Below, piece by piece: positions 1 to 9,402 of a stretch of DNA of 64,000 nt. The position numbers were made by a program, and so were the translations under genes. Every line of letters begins with the position of its first letter. Position 1 is the stretch's first letter. A model generated the notes under the pieces. That model ran no database searches. It had not been told where the DNA came from and saw only the letters and a program-made list of their open reading frames with translations. The stretch lies in contig DUNN01000036.1 in NCBI GenBank assembly GCA_012839345.1, forward strand, positions 186,001-250,000. The letters are read 5' to 3'. This stretch comes from Clostridiales bacterium. Lineage in GTDB: Bacteria; Bacillota; Clostridia; Oscillospirales; Acutalibacteraceae.

Positions 1-651
1 AACGTCCCGGGCGAACTTCATCTCATGCGTTACAACCACCATGGTCCTGTGTTCCGCTGCCAGCCCGCGGATAACCTTTAATATCTCTCCGGTCAGTTCC
101 GGGTCCAGCGCGCTGGTCGGTTCATCAAAGAACAAAACGTCTGGGTTCATGGCGAGCGCACGCGCAATGGAAACACGCTGCTGCTGCCCGCCGGAAAGCT
201 GGCAAGGGTAAGCGTCCGCTTTTTCGGAAAGCCCCATTTTCTTTAGCAGGTCACGTGCGATTGTTTCCGCTTCTTCTTTGGATTTATGCAGGACCCGGAC
301 GGGTGCTTCTGTAATGTTCTGCAGTACCGATAGGTGCGGGAACAGGTTGAAATTTTGAAATACCAGGCCAATGTGCAGCCCGATTTTTGCACAAACTGCC
401 TTATTGGCGTAAACCGCTTTTCCGGCGGCATCGTTTTTTACCAGCGTTTCCCCACAGATGGAGATTTCTCCGGAATCCACGGTTTCCAACTGGGTGACAC
501 AGCGCAGGAAAGTGCTTTTCCCCGAACCGGACGGCCCGATGATGGCAAGCACCTGCCCTTTTGTCACCTGAATGGAAATTCCTTTCAGCACCTGGGTGCC
601 GTCAAAGCTTTTCCGAATGTCTGTGGCGGTCAAAGTCTGCGGATTCTGCAT
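1..651 (-). CDS. Amino-acid ABC transporter, ATP-binding protein (3' end cut by window edge)
   Basis: This is the cytoplasmic ATPase of a polar-amino-acid type ABC importer (GlnQ/HisP family). The 217 visible codons contain Walker [10 protein letters not shown] near residue 38, a Q-loop ([10 protein letters not shown]), the signature LSGGQQQR and Walker [14 protein letters not shown], followed by the H-loop THEMKF. Only the last 25-35 residues of a typical 240-250 residue protein are missing beyond position 1. The ATG at 651 follows an AGGAGG-type site that overlaps the stop codon of the permease gene, so the two genes are translationally close (10 bp apart). With the permease and the lipoprotein receptor upstream it forms a complete three-part importer. 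The amino acid carried cannot be told from sequence alone. Confidence 0.95.
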   Translation of the reverse strand, partial: MQNPQTLTATDIRKSFDGTQVLKGISIQVTKGQVLAIIGPSGSGKSTFLRCVTQLETVDSGEISICGETLVKNDAAGKAVYANKAVCAKIGLHIGLVFQNFNLFPHLSVLQNITEAPVRVLHKSKEEAETIARDLLKKMGLSEKADAYPCQLSGGQQQRVSIARALAMNPDVLFFDEPTSALDPELTGEILKVIRGLAAEHRTMVVVTHEMKFARDV

Positions 652-661
652 GGTTCTCCTC

Positions 662-1303
662 CTAACGGTAATAGCTCAGTTTGTTTTCCGCCACGGTAAA
701 GCAGCGTGTCACGACCGCGTTCATGGCAAGGTAGAACAGCGCGGCAATCACGAACGGCGTCATGCTGACCGAGGAGGAAACCCAGTTGGAGGTGACTTTC
801 AGCAGCTCCACCACACCAATAACCTGGGCAAGCGAGGTGTCTTTGACCAAGGTAATGAATTCGTTTCCCATCGGGGGAAGAATGCGCTTTACAACCTGCG
901 GCAGGATGATGCGGAAAAAGGTCTGCTTTTTCGTAAATCCCAGTACTTTTGCGGCTTCATGCTGGCCGCGCGGAATGCTTTCAATTCCGCCGCGGAAAAT
1001 TTCTGCGAAGTAAGCGGCGTAATTCAGGATGAACGCCGCCTCCGCCGAAAGCACACGGTCCAGTTGAATACCGAAGATCGGCTTCATTCCGTAAAAGAGG
1101 AACAGCAGCTGGAGCATGAGTGGCGTTCCGCGCATAATAAGGATATAAAAACGCATCGGAAGGTTCAGTATTTTCAGTCGGGACATCCGCCCCATGGCGA
1201 CCAGCATTCCGAGCGGCAGGGAAAAAATCAGCGTTATAAAGAAGATGCGGAGCGACATCAGCGTAGCTTCCAGCATTTGCGGCAAAAGCACCTGGTAATT
1301 CAA
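662..1303 (-). CDS. Amino-acid ABC transporter permease
   Basis: This 213-residue integral membrane protein belongs to the HisM/GlnP permease family. It has about five hydrophobic segments and the EAA loop ([21 protein letters not shown], about residues 116-136) that contacts the ATPase. A single permease of this size normally works as a homodimer with two ATPase subunits. It lies between the receptor gene, from which a stem-loop separates it, and the ATPase gene. The assignment to amino-acid uptake rests on family resemblance and gene order. Confidence 0.93.
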   Translation of the reverse strand: MNYQVLLPQMLEATLMSLRIFFITLIFSLPLGMLVAMGRMSRLKILNLPMRFYILIMRGTPLMLQLLFLFYGMKPIFGIQLDRVLSAEAAFILNYAAYFAEIFRGGIESIPRGQHEAAKVLGFTKKQTFFRIILPQVVKRILPPMGNEFITLVKDTSLAQVIGVVELLKVTSNWVSSSVSMTPFVIAALFYLAMNAVVTRCFTVAENKLSYYR

Positions 1304-1363
1304 ACGGCCGAAACCTCCTTGGTAATTTAATCATGGATTTTTTCTGTGTGTGAAACGTATAAA

Positions 1364-1414
1364 AGCAGCAGGGAGCATGGGGACACGAATTTCCGCCCCA
1401 TGCCGCCCGCTGCT
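1364..1414 (-). terminator. Stem-loop between receptor and permease genes
   Basis: An imperfect inverted repeat (arms 1364-1382 and 1396-1414, 13-nt loop) reads as a hairpin followed by TTTT on the minus strand. It sits between the receptor gene and the permease gene. Such hairpins usually stop part of the transcription or protect the upstream message, so that the receptor is made in excess over the membrane complex. Confidence 0.6.
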
Positions 1415-1430
1415 GTGGTTTTGTTACGGC

Positions 1431-2297
1431 TTATTTTACAACGGTGGTTACATCTTCCCCAAACCATTTTTTCGAAATGGAAGTCATTGTACCGTCTTTT
1501 GCCATATCCTTCATGGCGCCTTCAATTTTTTCTTTCAGTGCGTTGTCGGCCTTGCGGAACCCGATGACGTAATCCTCCGTGGCAAGGGAAGCGTCTTTCC
1601 CATTGTCATCCGAAAGAATTTTAAAGGCGCCTGGGTTGTTCGTCAGGTAATACCGCGCGACTACTTCATCGATTGCGATGGCGTCGATGGTTCCGTTCTG
1701 CAGCTCCAGTACGGCCTTGGAGTAATCGTCAATCTGCACCACGGATTTCAGCGTGCTTTTAAAGGAGGAGTTTTCGTTCAGCGCGGATTCCGCAGAGGAA
1801 TCGCTTTGAACGCCGATGGTTTTTCCGGACAGGGAAGCAAGCCCCTTGTAGGAGGCGTCGGTTTTAATTAGAATAATCTGATTGTTCTTCATGTAAGGAA
1901 TGCTTAGGTTGAATTCTTTTTCCCGTTCCGCCGTTTTGCTGAACCCGTTCCACAAGCAGTCGATATTGCCGTTGTTCAGTTCGGCGGATTTGTTGTCCCA
2001 GTCAATGGGCTGCGTTACCAGTTCAATGTTCAGGCGTTTGCACGCTTCCTGGGCAAGGTCAAGGTCAAAGCCGACGAGCTTTCCGGTTTGGGTATCCACA
2101 AAGCCCATGGGAGGAAATGCGTCGTCCAGACCAAGTACCAACTTTCCGGCCTTTTGGACTTTGTCCCAGGATTCATCGGCGGTGGAAGCGGCTGATGTGC
2201 CGGTACTGGCGGTTTTGCCAACGCTTGCGACCAACCCGCAGGAGGAACAGGATACGGCAATCGCTGCGGCAAGCAGCAGGGAAAATATCTTTTTCAT
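1431..2297 (-). CDS. Amino-acid ABC transporter substrate-binding lipoprotein
   Basis: This 288-residue extracytoplasmic solute-binding protein of family 3 starts with a lipoprotein signal peptide. Cys17 or Cys20 is the likely lipidated residue, with the hydrophobic core just before it. Mature features include LVLGLDDAFPPMGF, GKLVGFDLDLAQEACKRL and the hinge segment GKTIGVQSDSSAE, typical of polar-amino-acid and cystine receptors. It is the first gene of the importer operon, with its own sigma-A type promoter upstream and a stem-loop after it. The ligand is not determined; the family binds glutamine, arginine, histidine, cystine and others. Confidence 0.93.
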   Translation of the reverse strand: MKKIFSLLLAAAIAVSCSSCGLVASVGKTASTGTSAASTADESWDKVQKAGKLVLGLDDAFPPMGFVDTQTGKLVGFDLDLAQEACKRLNIELVTQPIDWDNKSAELNNGNIDCLWNGFSKTAEREKEFNLSIPYMKNNQIILIKTDASYKGLASLSGKTIGVQSDSSAESALNENSSFKSTLKSVVQIDDYSKAVLELQNGTIDAIAIDEVVARYYLTNNPGAFKILSDDNGKDASLATEDYVIGFRKADNALKEKIEGAMKDMAKDGTMTSISKKWFGEDVTTVVK

Positions 2298-2336
2298 AGG
2301 AAACCCTCTCTTAATTCAAAATCAATTTGTACCACT

Positions 2337-2365
2337 ATATTACCTTATTAGCATGCTAAAGTAAA
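2337..2365 (-). promoter_or_regulatory. Promoter of the amino-acid importer operon with palindrome in the spacer
   Basis: On the minus strand TTTACT (2365-2360) and TAATAT (2342-2337) are 17 bp apart. The spacer contains the perfect 12-bp palindrome TTAGCATGCTAA (2348-2359), which would be a natural site for a repressor. The regulator is unknown. Confidence 0.6.
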
Positions 2366-2528
2366 TAGTCTGCTCGAATTTTGTAATTTCCTACAATTAA
2401 AACGAAGGCCGGGGAAAGGACTTTATGCTTGAAGTTCCAGATGCGATGGGGTATCATTATTCCGTAGGGGATGGAATATGACCAAACGGCGTGCCGTTTC
2501 CCTGACATTTATCGAAGGAGTGAGTGTT

Positions 2529-3494
2529 TTGGAACCTTTAAAATTAAAAGCTCCGTGCAAAGATTATCTTTGGGGTGGCACAAAATTAAGAACCGAGTAT
2601 CACCAACAGAGCGATCAGGAAAAAATTGCGGAAAGCTGGATGCTTTCCTGCCATAAGGATGGGCTGTCCGTTATTACCGGCGGAAAGTATGATGGCCTGA
2701 CGCTGAAAGAATATATAGATCAGGCCGGAAAACAGGTGTTGGGAACCGACTGCAACTCGTTCGAATATTTTCCGATTCTGGTAAAGCTGATTGACGCGAA
2801 CGACCGCCTTTCCATACAGGTGCACCCGAACAACGAGTATGCCCTCACGCACGAAGGGGAATACGGAAAAACGGAAATGTGGTATATTGTGGACTGCGAA
2901 CCGGGCGCTTTTTTGTATTACGGGTTTCAGAAGTCCATCAGCAAGGAAGAGTTTGCCGAGCGAATTCGCAGCAATACCCTGACGGATGTGCTGAACCGGG
3001 TGGAAGTACACCCTGGCGATGTGTTCTTTATTGATTCGGGCACGCTGCATGCCATTGGTGCGGGAATTCTGGTGGCGGAAATCCAGCAGAATTCAAACAC
3101 AACCTACCGGATTTACGATTACGGAAGAGTGGGTGCGGACGGGAAGCCGCGTGCGCTCCATGTGGAAAAAGCCATGGATGTCACCAAGCTGGAGCGGCCG
3201 CAGCGTTCCTGCAAACCGCAGGGCGAACTGAAGAAGGACGGGGACGCTACTTATACGCTTCTTGCTTCGTGCAAATACTTTACTGTTTCCCGTGTGGAGC
3301 TTTCCGGAACGATTTCCTGCTGTGCAGATACTTCTAGCTTTCAGTCAATTTTGTGCCTTTCCGGGGATGCACAGCTTGTGCGGGAGGGAGAACCACCGAT
3401 GGCATTTACCAAGGGCGACAGCATTTTCATTCCTGCAGGAATGGGTACATATCAGCTACAGGGTAGCGCCGAATTCCTGCTGACCTCCGTTTAA
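2529..3494 (+). CDS. manA: Mannose-6-phosphate isomerase, class I
   Basis: This cytoplasmic zinc enzyme interconverts mannose 6-phosphate and fructose 6-phosphate. The 321-residue product begins MEPLKLKAPCKDYLWGGTKL, the usual start of short Firmicute ManA proteins. Metal ligands are visible in IQVHPNN (Gln, His), KTEMWYI (Glu) and TLHAIG (His). I chose TTG at 2529 because AAGGAG lies 8 bp before it and the protein then matches the family start; an in-frame ATG at 2478 has no ribosome site and would add 17 unrelated residues. It is a single gene closed by a strong terminator. Its role beside the maltodextrin cluster is entry of mannose into glycolysis or supply of sugar precursors. Confidence 0.95.
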   Translation: MEPLKLKAPCKDYLWGGTKLRTEYHQQSDQEKIAESWMLSCHKDGLSVITGGKYDGLTLKEYIDQAGKQVLGTDCNSFEYFPILVKLIDANDRLSIQVHPNNEYALTHEGEYGKTEMWYIVDCEPGAFLYYGFQKSISKEEFAERIRSNTLTDVLNRVEVHPGDVFFIDSGTLHAIGAGILVAEIQQNSNTTYRIYDYGRVGADGKPRALHVEKAMDVTKLERPQRSCKPQGELKKDGDATYTLLASCKYFTVSRVELSGTISCCADTSSFQSILCLSGDAQLVREGEPPMAFTKGDSIFIPAGMGTYQLQGSAEFLLTSV

Positions 3495-3573
3495 GCCGGG
3501 AAAATTCAGGTGTTTGGGGAGGCACGGCAGAAACGTGTTCATAGAATCATCTGTATAATCTTTATAATCGTTC

Positions 3574-3612
3574 GAAAAAACAGTCCGTGCTTTTCAGCAC
3601 GGACTGTTTTTG
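3574..3612 (+). terminator. Rho-independent terminator of manA
   Basis: Perfect 11-bp stem ACAGTCCGTGC/GCACGGACTGT (3580-3590 and 3597-3607) with a 6-nt loop, followed by TTTTT. A preceding run of A residues makes it potentially bidirectional. Confidence 0.93.
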
Positions 3613-3666
3613 TGCCTTCTGCATGTCTGAATCAGCAGACCGCCGGGGGTGCTGCGTTTTCCTTTA

Positions 3667-3736
3667 TTGACGTGTGGCACTATGCATGATACAATGAAAA
3701 TATTACAGAAATTATTATCGAAAAATTCGAAAATTT
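3667..3736 (+). promoter_or_regulatory. lacI promoter with downstream operator
   Basis: TTGACG (3667-3672) and TACAAT (3690-3695) are 17 bp apart, giving a start near 3702. Just downstream lies TATCGAAAAATTCGAAAAT (3717-3735) with two TCGA cores 9 bp apart. The same spacing occurs in the inverted repeat before glgP. Its position after the start site suggests autorepression by the LacI protein. Confidence 0.65.
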
Positions 3737-3758
3737 ATAAAATGCAGGTGTAAACAGC

Positions 3759-4766
3759 ATGACTACGATTCGAGATATAGCGAAAAAACTGAATCTATCC
3801 GTCAGCACGGTTTCCAAGGGCCTGAACGGGGCAAGCGATGTCAGCGACGAGACACGGCGGCTGGTGCTGGACACCGCGCTGAAAATGGGGTATGCATCCC
3901 GGCAGGCGCGCACAGCGGAACCTACGAAGATCTGCGTGTTTATTGAAAATATGGGCTACGAACAAATTGAGCAGTTTGGTTACGATATTATTGTGGGATT
4001 TAAGCTTGCTGCAGCCGCCAAACAGTGGGACGTTTCTATTGTTCCCATGGCGCTGAACCAGGAAAACAGTATTCAGTATGAGGAATATATGCACGCGAAT
4101 CATTATTCCGCTGGCTTTTTGCTTGGGTTTGTGCTGCACGATGATTTTCTCCGTCAGCTGGAAAAAACGACGGTGCCAACCGTTCTGCTGGACAATGTGA
4201 TTTACAATAAAAATGTGGCCTGCCTTGGGGTGGACAACCAACAGGGGATTTTCCGCGCGGTGCGGCATCTGGCAGAGCTTGGGCACACCTCAATCGCCAT
4301 GCTGAACGGCGAACCGCAAAGCCGTGTTTCCAGTGAACGCCTGAACGGTTTTCGGCTAGGAATGGAGCATTTCGGGCTGCCGATCCGGGAAGAGTTGATC
4401 GGCCACGGAGATTACAATGCGGATTGCGCGGAAAAGTTTGTGGGCCGTTTTGTGGATGCGGGTGCGACGGCGATTGTTTGTGCGAGCGATATGATTGCGC
4501 ACAGCGTTCTGCGGGAACTTTACCGCATGAACCTCCGTGCGCCGGATGATATCAGTGTAGTCGGCTTTGACGATCTTCCCATTGCGGCTTACGCGACGCC
4601 CCCGCTTACCACCGTGCGTCAGGACCGGCTGGCAATCGGCAGAAACGCCTGTCTGCTGATGGAACAGATTATGCAGGGCAACTGCATCAACCGCCTGCTT
4701 CTAATTCCGGAACTGGTCGTGCGGGAATCGACCGGAAAGCCGAAAAACGCCGCCCCGCACAATTAG
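3759..4766 (+). CDS. LacI-family transcriptional regulator (probable maltodextrin/glycogen regulator)
   Basis: This 335-residue repressor has an N-terminal LacI helix-turn-helix (TIRDIAKKLNLSVSTVSKGLNG, residues 3-24), a hinge helix and a periplasmic-binding-protein-like ligand domain ending in DDISVVGFDDLPIAAYATPPLTTV. It is located directly before glgP-malQ. Its own promoter and those of glgP, malE and pulA carry TTCGAA/ATCGAT-type palindromes, so I infer that it controls this regulon in response to a sugar such as maltose or an oligoglucan. LacI family membership is certain; the effector and target list are inference. Confidence 0.9.
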   Translation: MTTIRDIAKKLNLSVSTVSKGLNGASDVSDETRRLVLDTALKMGYASRQARTAEPTKICVFIENMGYEQIEQFGYDIIVGFKLAAAAKQWDVSIVPMALNQENSIQYEEYMHANHYSAGFLLGFVLHDDFLRQLEKTTVPTVLLDNVIYNKNVACLGVDNQQGIFRAVRHLAELGHTSIAMLNGEPQSRVSSERLNGFRLGMEHFGLPIREELIGHGDYNADCAEKFVGRFVDAGATAIVCASDMIAHSVLRELYRMNLRAPDDISVVGFDDLPIAAYATPPLTTVRQDRLAIGRNACLLMEQIMQGNCINRLLLIPELVVRESTGKPKNAAPHN

Positions 4767-4900
4767 TCAGGATGCTGATTTTAAAAGTGAGAATGGTCGG
4801 ATATTTTTTCACACACATGGTGTACCCTGTTTTAAACTGAAAACACTGTTGCAAAGCGGTTTTCCGCGTTTTTGCCGATTGTGTTCTTACCCCGTTGGTC

Positions 4901-4962
4901 AAGTCCCTGTTTCGATAACATCGAAACAGGGACTTGATATTATCGAAAATTTATGCTATTCT
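4901..4962 (+). promoter_or_regulatory. glgP promoter with perfect 16-bp inverted repeat
   Basis: Arms 4901-4916 (AAGTCCCTGTTTCGAT) and 4920-4935 are perfect inverted repeats around a 3-nt centre. The core has the same TCGA-5-TCGA spacing as the lacI operator. The right arm runs into the -35 TTGATA (4934-4939). The -10 TATTCT (4957-4962) follows after 17 bp, and TATCGAAAAT (4941-4950) lies in the spacer. No T-run follows, so an operator is more likely than a terminator. Confidence 0.65.
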
Positions 4963-4998
4963 TTTTTCAATAATAAGATGCAGGGGAGAGCCAACTTT

Positions 4999-7428
4999 AT
5001 GTTAGATGTTTTAAATCCCGAATTCACCGCAGAAATGAAACGGACGATTTTGCTGAAATTTGGATGCACGCCGGAAACGGCCACCCCACAGGAACTGCAT
5101 GAGGCACTTTCGGAATGCTTAATGGAGCGGATTGTACCGGTTTGGAACGAGAGTCAGGAGGAATATGCGCGCAAAAGGCAGGTTTATTACCTGTCTGCAG
5201 AATTCCTTATGGGCCGCGCAATCTACAACAATCTTCTTGCTTTAGGGCTGACGGAGCAGGTGCGTAATCTCTTTCAGAAACTAGGTGCGGACCTGAACGC
5301 CATGGAAGAGGTGGAGGATGCCGCACTGGGAAATGGCGGACTCGGCCGGCTGGCCGCCTGTTACATGGATTCGGCGGCAACGCTGGGACTGCCGGTTCAA
5401 GGGTACGGAATTCGCTATCGTTTCGGATTGTTCCGCCAGAAATTCGAAAACGGGTTTCAGTCAGAACAATTGGATGATTGGACGCGGTATGGTGATCCGT
5501 GGTCGGTGCGCAGGGACCGTGACGCGGTTATCGTAAAATATGCGGACCAGACTGTCCGCGCCGTTCCTTACGATATGCCGGTGATTGGCTACGGCGGAAA
5601 ACATATCAATACCGTGCGCCTGTGGCAAAGCGAACCCCTGGTACCGTTTGATTTTCAGAAATTCAACGATCAGCTTTATGATGAGGCGGTTGAGGGCCAA
5701 AACAGGGCAGAGGATATTTCTCGTGTGCTGTACCCGAACGATTCGACCGATGAGGGTAAAATTCTGCGCATCCGGCAGCAGTATTTCTTTTGCAGCGCCT
5801 CGATGCAGGATATGCTACGTACTTACACTGCAAAATACGGAAACGATTTCACAAGGCTTGCAGAACTCAGTGTGGTGCAGCTGAACGATACGCACCCCAC
5901 GGTGGCAGTCTGCGAACTAATCCGCCAGCTGGAAGAGCACGGCGTCGATTTTGAAACGGCCTTTGGAATTGCGCGAAAGATTTTCCGCTACACCAATCAC
6001 ACCGTTATGGCGGAAGCGTTGGAAAAGTGGGATGAGGAGCTGTATGCTTCCATTTTGCCGGAAATCTGCGAAATTATTGATCAAATTGCGGAACGTCAAA
6101 AAAAGGAATTCACCGCGCTTGGCGGCAAGTTTGCGGAAAATTTGGAAGCCTGCGCCATTGTAACGAAAAAGATGGAGCGTCAAAAACCGAAATCAGGCAA
6201 ACCCCAAGTCACACCCTGCAAGGAAAAGAGAACCATTCACATGGCAAACCTTGCCGTTTACGCTTCCGACGCGGTCAATGGTGTGGCAAAGCTGCACACG
6301 GAAATCCTGAAGCACAGCGTACTGAAGGAATGGTATGAGCTTTACCCCGAACGCTTTCACAATGTTACGAACGGAATTACCCAGCGCCGCTGGTTGGCTT
6401 TGTGTAACCCGGAGCTTTCCGCACTGATTACCCGTCTGTTAGGCTCGCAGGCGTGGGTGACAAACCTGTTCGAACTGGAAAAGCTGATACCGTACGCTGG
6501 AGATCAGGGAGTTCTGGATGAATTTATTGCGATTAAGAAGCAGAAAAAGCAGCAGCTTTCCGAATATATCGCACGGCGAGACGGCCTGCAGGTGCCACCT
6601 GATTTCATTTTTGATATTCAGGCGAAGCGGCTGCACGAATACAAACGCCAGTTTTTGAATGCGCTCTCCATTCTGGACTTTTATTATGAGATTAAAGAGG
6701 GGAAAATTAAAGACTTTACCCCGACGGCGTTTCTGTTTGGAGCGAAAGCTGCACCCGGCTACATTCGCGCTAAGGGAATTATTAAACTGATTAATGAAAT
6801 TGCACGTTTGGTGGATTCCGACCCGGTGGTCAGGAACTATCTGCGCGTCATTTTCGTGCAGAATTACGACGTTTCCTACGCAGAAAAGTTGGTCTGCGCT
6901 GCTGATCTTTCCGAGCAGATTTCTACCGCGGGAACGGAGGCTTCCGGCACCGGGAATATGAAATTTATGTTGAACGGTGCGCCGACGCTTGGCACCTATG
7001 ACGGTGCCAATGTGGAAATTGTGCAAAAATCCGGATTCGAGAACAACTACATCTTCGGCGCCCGTGTGGAGGAACTGGACTCCATCCGCAACGAATATGA
7101 CCCGAACAAAATTTACCGGTCCAACGCGCGTGTGCGCCGCGCACTGGACGCTTTGATAAACGGAACGCTGAATGATGACGGCACCGGCGTATTCAAGGAG
7201 CTTTATGATTCCATCTTGGTGGGAGCAAGCTGGCACCGGCCGGACCAATATTTCTTGCTGTATGATTTTGAATCTTATCAGAATGCTCGCCTAAACGCGA
7301 ACCGGGATTACCGAAACAGCCTCGATTTTGCACGCAAAGGTTTTTTGAACATTGCAAACGCAGGATGCTTTTCGAGTGACCGCAGCGTGGAGGAATATGC
7401 TCAGAATATCTGGAAGATAAGGCCGTGA
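4999..7428 (+). CDS. glgP: Glycogen/maltodextrin phosphorylase
   Basis: This cytoplasmic PLP enzyme (glycosyltransferase family 35) releases glucose 1-phosphate from alpha-1,4-glucans. The 809-residue product has the usual family length. It carries GNGGLGRLAACYMDS near the N-terminus, DTHPTVAV, and the PLP-lysine region EASGTGNMKFMLNGAPTLGT with the lysine near residue 655. ATG 4999 has GGGGAGAG 8 bp upstream; an in-frame upstream start at 4849 would run through the promoter region. malQ follows 28 bp after the stop, so the two are probably one transcript. Whether it prefers glycogen, starch or short maltodextrins cannot be told from sequence. Confidence 0.97.
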   Translation: MLDVLNPEFTAEMKRTILLKFGCTPETATPQELHEALSECLMERIVPVWNESQEEYARKRQVYYLSAEFLMGRAIYNNLLALGLTEQVRNLFQKLGADLNAMEEVEDAALGNGGLGRLAACYMDSAATLGLPVQGYGIRYRFGLFRQKFENGFQSEQLDDWTRYGDPWSVRRDRDAVIVKYADQTVRAVPYDMPVIGYGGKHINTVRLWQSEPLVPFDFQKFNDQLYDEAVEGQNRAEDISRVLYPNDSTDEGKILRIRQQYFFCSASMQDMLRTYTAKYGNDFTRLAELSVVQLNDTHPTVAVCELIRQLEEHGVDFETAFGIARKIFRYTNHTVMAEALEKWDEELYASILPEICEIIDQIAERQKKEFTALGGKFAENLEACAIVTKKMERQKPKSGKPQVTPCKEKRTIHMANLAVYASDAVNGVAKLHTEILKHSVLKEWYELYPERFHNVTNGITQRRWLALCNPELSALITRLLGSQAWVTNLFELEKLIPYAGDQGVLDEFIAIKKQKKQQLSEYIARRDGLQVPPDFIFDIQAKRLHEYKRQFLNALSILDFYYEIKEGKIKDFTPTAFLFGAKAAPGYIRAKGIIKLINEIARLVDSDPVVRNYLRVIFVQNYDVSYAEKLVCAADLSEQISTAGTEASGTGNMKFMLNGAPTLGTYDGANVEIVQKSGFENNYIFGARVEELDSIRNEYDPNKIYRSNARVRRALDALINGTLNDDGTGVFKELYDSILVGASWHRPDQYFLLYDFESYQNARLNANRDYRNSLDFARKGFLNIANAGCFSSDRSVEEYAQNIWKIRP

Positions 7429-7456
7429 ATCTCGGTATATGGAAAGGATTAGACGA

Positions 7457-8998
7457 ATGCGACGCTCTAAAAAACAATCCGACAAAAAAGAATTAACGGG
7501 TCGCGCAAGCGGAATCCTGCTGCCTGTGAGCAGTCTTCCTTCCCCATACGGAATAGGGAGTTTGGGGAAAGAAGCGTTTCAGTTTATCGATTTTCTGAAA
7601 GATACCGGTCAAAAATACTGGCAGATTCTGCCGATTGGGCCAACCGGATGCGGCGACAGTCCATACCAAAGTTTTTCTGCATTTGCGGCAAATCCTTACT
7701 TTATTGACCCGGAACTGCTGGTCGAGCAGGGGCTTTTAAAGGAAGAGGAGCTCAGGGAATTTCAATTCGGTGACGATCCGGAGCAGGTTGACTATAAGGC
7801 GTTGTTTGACAACCGCTTTCGTATGCTTCGCATGGCGGCCGACCGGTTTCCGGAGGAGGAGCCGGGTTTTCATGCATTCCAAAGATCCAATGCCGGCTGG
7901 CTGGAAGATTATGCGCTTTTTATGGCGCTAAAAGAAGAAAACGATATGGTTTCGTTTCAGGAGTGGCCGGATGAGCTTCGCCTTCGCAAACCTGCTGCAT
8001 TGCGAGCCGCTCGGGTGCGGCTGGAAAAGGAAATCCGCTTCTGGAAGGTTACGCAGTATCTATTCTTTTCACAATGGAGCGCTTTAAAAACCTACGCACA
8101 TAAACAGGGAATTTATATCATTGGCGACCTGCCGATTTATGTATCGCCCGATTCGTCCGATTTGTGGGCACACAGCGAGCTTTTTCAGGTTGACAAGAAC
8201 CGCAGGCCCACGGATGTTGCCGGTTGCCCGCCGGACTCCTTTACAGCGGATGGGCAGCTTTGGGGAAATCCATTGTATGCGTGGGAAAAACATGCGTCCA
8301 CCGGATTCCGTTGGTGGATACGTCGCCTTTCCAGCGCTGCAAAGGTTTACGACGTAGTGCGCATTGACCATTTCCGCGGGTTTGCAGGCTATTACAGCGT
8401 TCCGGCAGGAAGCAAAAACGCGGTACACGGCACATGGCGCAAAGGACCGGGTATTGATTTTGTGCATGCGCTGAAGGAAAAGCTGCCGCATCTTTCGGTC
8501 ATCGCAGAGGATTTAGGTTTTTTGACGGACGATGTGCGGGAGCTTTTGGCGGAAAGCGGTTTTCCGGGGATGAAAGTGCTTCAGTTTGCCTTTGATTCAA
8601 GGGAAGAAAGCGATTATCTGCCGCACAATTATATTCGGAACTGTGTGGTTTACACCGGTACACATGATAACACCACGACCGAGGACTGGCAGCAAACTGC
8701 CCCAAAAGAAGACGTTGCGTTTGCCCGCAAATACCTTGGCATAGGTCCGGAAGATGATTTTACAGGTGCCATGATTCGGGCGGCTCAGGCAAGTGTGGCC
8801 AACACCTGCATCATCCCGCTGCAGGATTACCTGCACCTTGGGGCCGAGGCGCGCATGAACACGCCGGGTACAGTTGGCGGGAACTGGCGCTGGCGTGTCC
8901 GGAAGGAAGACCTTACTCCCCGGCTTGCTGCTGACATTCGGGACCTTACGGAATTATACGGACGTGTTAAACGGGAAAAACCCAAGAAGCGCAAATAA
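7457..8998 (+). CDS. malQ: 4-alpha-glucanotransferase (amylomaltase)
   Basis: This GH77 enzyme transfers maltosyl and longer units between maltodextrins, recycling short chains into substrates for the phosphorylase. The 513-residue product shows the family hallmarks SSLPSPYGIGSLG, the nucleophile region VRIDHFRGF, the acid/base segment VIAEDLGF and the GTHDN motif. Start ATG 7457 is preceded by AAAGGA at 8 bp. An in-frame ATG at 7439 lacks such a site. Together with glgP it degrades imported maltodextrin or stored glycogen to glucose 1-phosphate and glucose. Confidence 0.96.
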   Translation: MRRSKKQSDKKELTGRASGILLPVSSLPSPYGIGSLGKEAFQFIDFLKDTGQKYWQILPIGPTGCGDSPYQSFSAFAANPYFIDPELLVEQGLLKEEELREFQFGDDPEQVDYKALFDNRFRMLRMAADRFPEEEPGFHAFQRSNAGWLEDYALFMALKEENDMVSFQEWPDELRLRKPAALRAARVRLEKEIRFWKVTQYLFFSQWSALKTYAHKQGIYIIGDLPIYVSPDSSDLWAHSELFQVDKNRRPTDVAGCPPDSFTADGQLWGNPLYAWEKHASTGFRWWIRRLSSAAKVYDVVRIDHFRGFAGYYSVPAGSKNAVHGTWRKGPGIDFVHALKEKLPHLSVIAEDLGFLTDDVRELLAESGFPGMKVLQFAFDSREESDYLPHNYIRNCVVYTGTHDNTTTEDWQQTAPKEDVAFARKYLGIGPEDDFTGAMIRAAQASVANTCIIPLQDYLHLGAEARMNTPGTVGGNWRWRVRKEDLTPRLAADIRDLTELYGRVKREKPKKRK

Positions 8999-9402
8999 AC
9001 TTCTGCCGCTGAAGCGGTGCCGCAGGAAACCTAAACTGTGTGCATAGGAAAGTACGTACTGCCAATCGTCTTTCAATCTGTGAGGTTTCTCCTCTTTTCC
9101 CTTGATGGGGAGAGAGTCCGTTAAAGCGCTTCATCATGGGATTATTTCCATAGATTAACTAGAGGGTGCCGCAAAATGAATGTAAATTCATTTTGCGGCA
9201 CCCTCTATTATATTAGGGAAGGAATAAAAGACATTCCGTTGTACGGTACGGTCTGCAGGTGCATTTGCGGGCAGCCTTTGTAAGCGCTATGGCTGCTTCC
9301 AACTAAATAGTAGGAAGGCCGGTTTCCTTGTCTTGCTCCGAAAAAATCAAACTGCAATCTACGTTTAAGGTGCGGCCCTAGAAAATCGAAAGCAATAAAA
9401 TT
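8999..9402. other. Intergenic stretch between convergent malQ and malG
   Basis: About 400 bp without a credible gene. It holds one copy of the long hairpin repeat (9161-9206, listed separately) and a sequence resembling a catabolite-response element, TGTAAGCGCTATGG near 9280, that departs from consensus at its last bases. Nothing else was recognised. It could contain remnants of a former gene, but no reading frame supports that. Confidence 0.5.
9161..9206 (+). repeat. Long-hairpin repeat, copy 1 (terminator-like)
   Basis: Perfect 21-bp stem with a GTAA loop, arms 9161-9181 and 9186-9206, beginning AGAGGGTGCCGCAAAATG. Copies with the same design lie at 20066-20115 and 55359-55412. It is positioned to end malQ transcription, although only a short T/A tail (CTATTATA) follows here. 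Confidence 0.8.

Noticed and set aside
8999..9160. Possible riboswitch or gene remnant after malQ
   Set aside because: A few short complementary stretches are present but no recognised aptamer, no downstream gene in the right direction and no frame with known similarity.
9278..9295. Catabolite-response element TGTAAGCGCTATGG
   Set aside because: It lacks the closing C of the cre pattern and lies at the 3' ends of two convergent genes, where it would control nothing.
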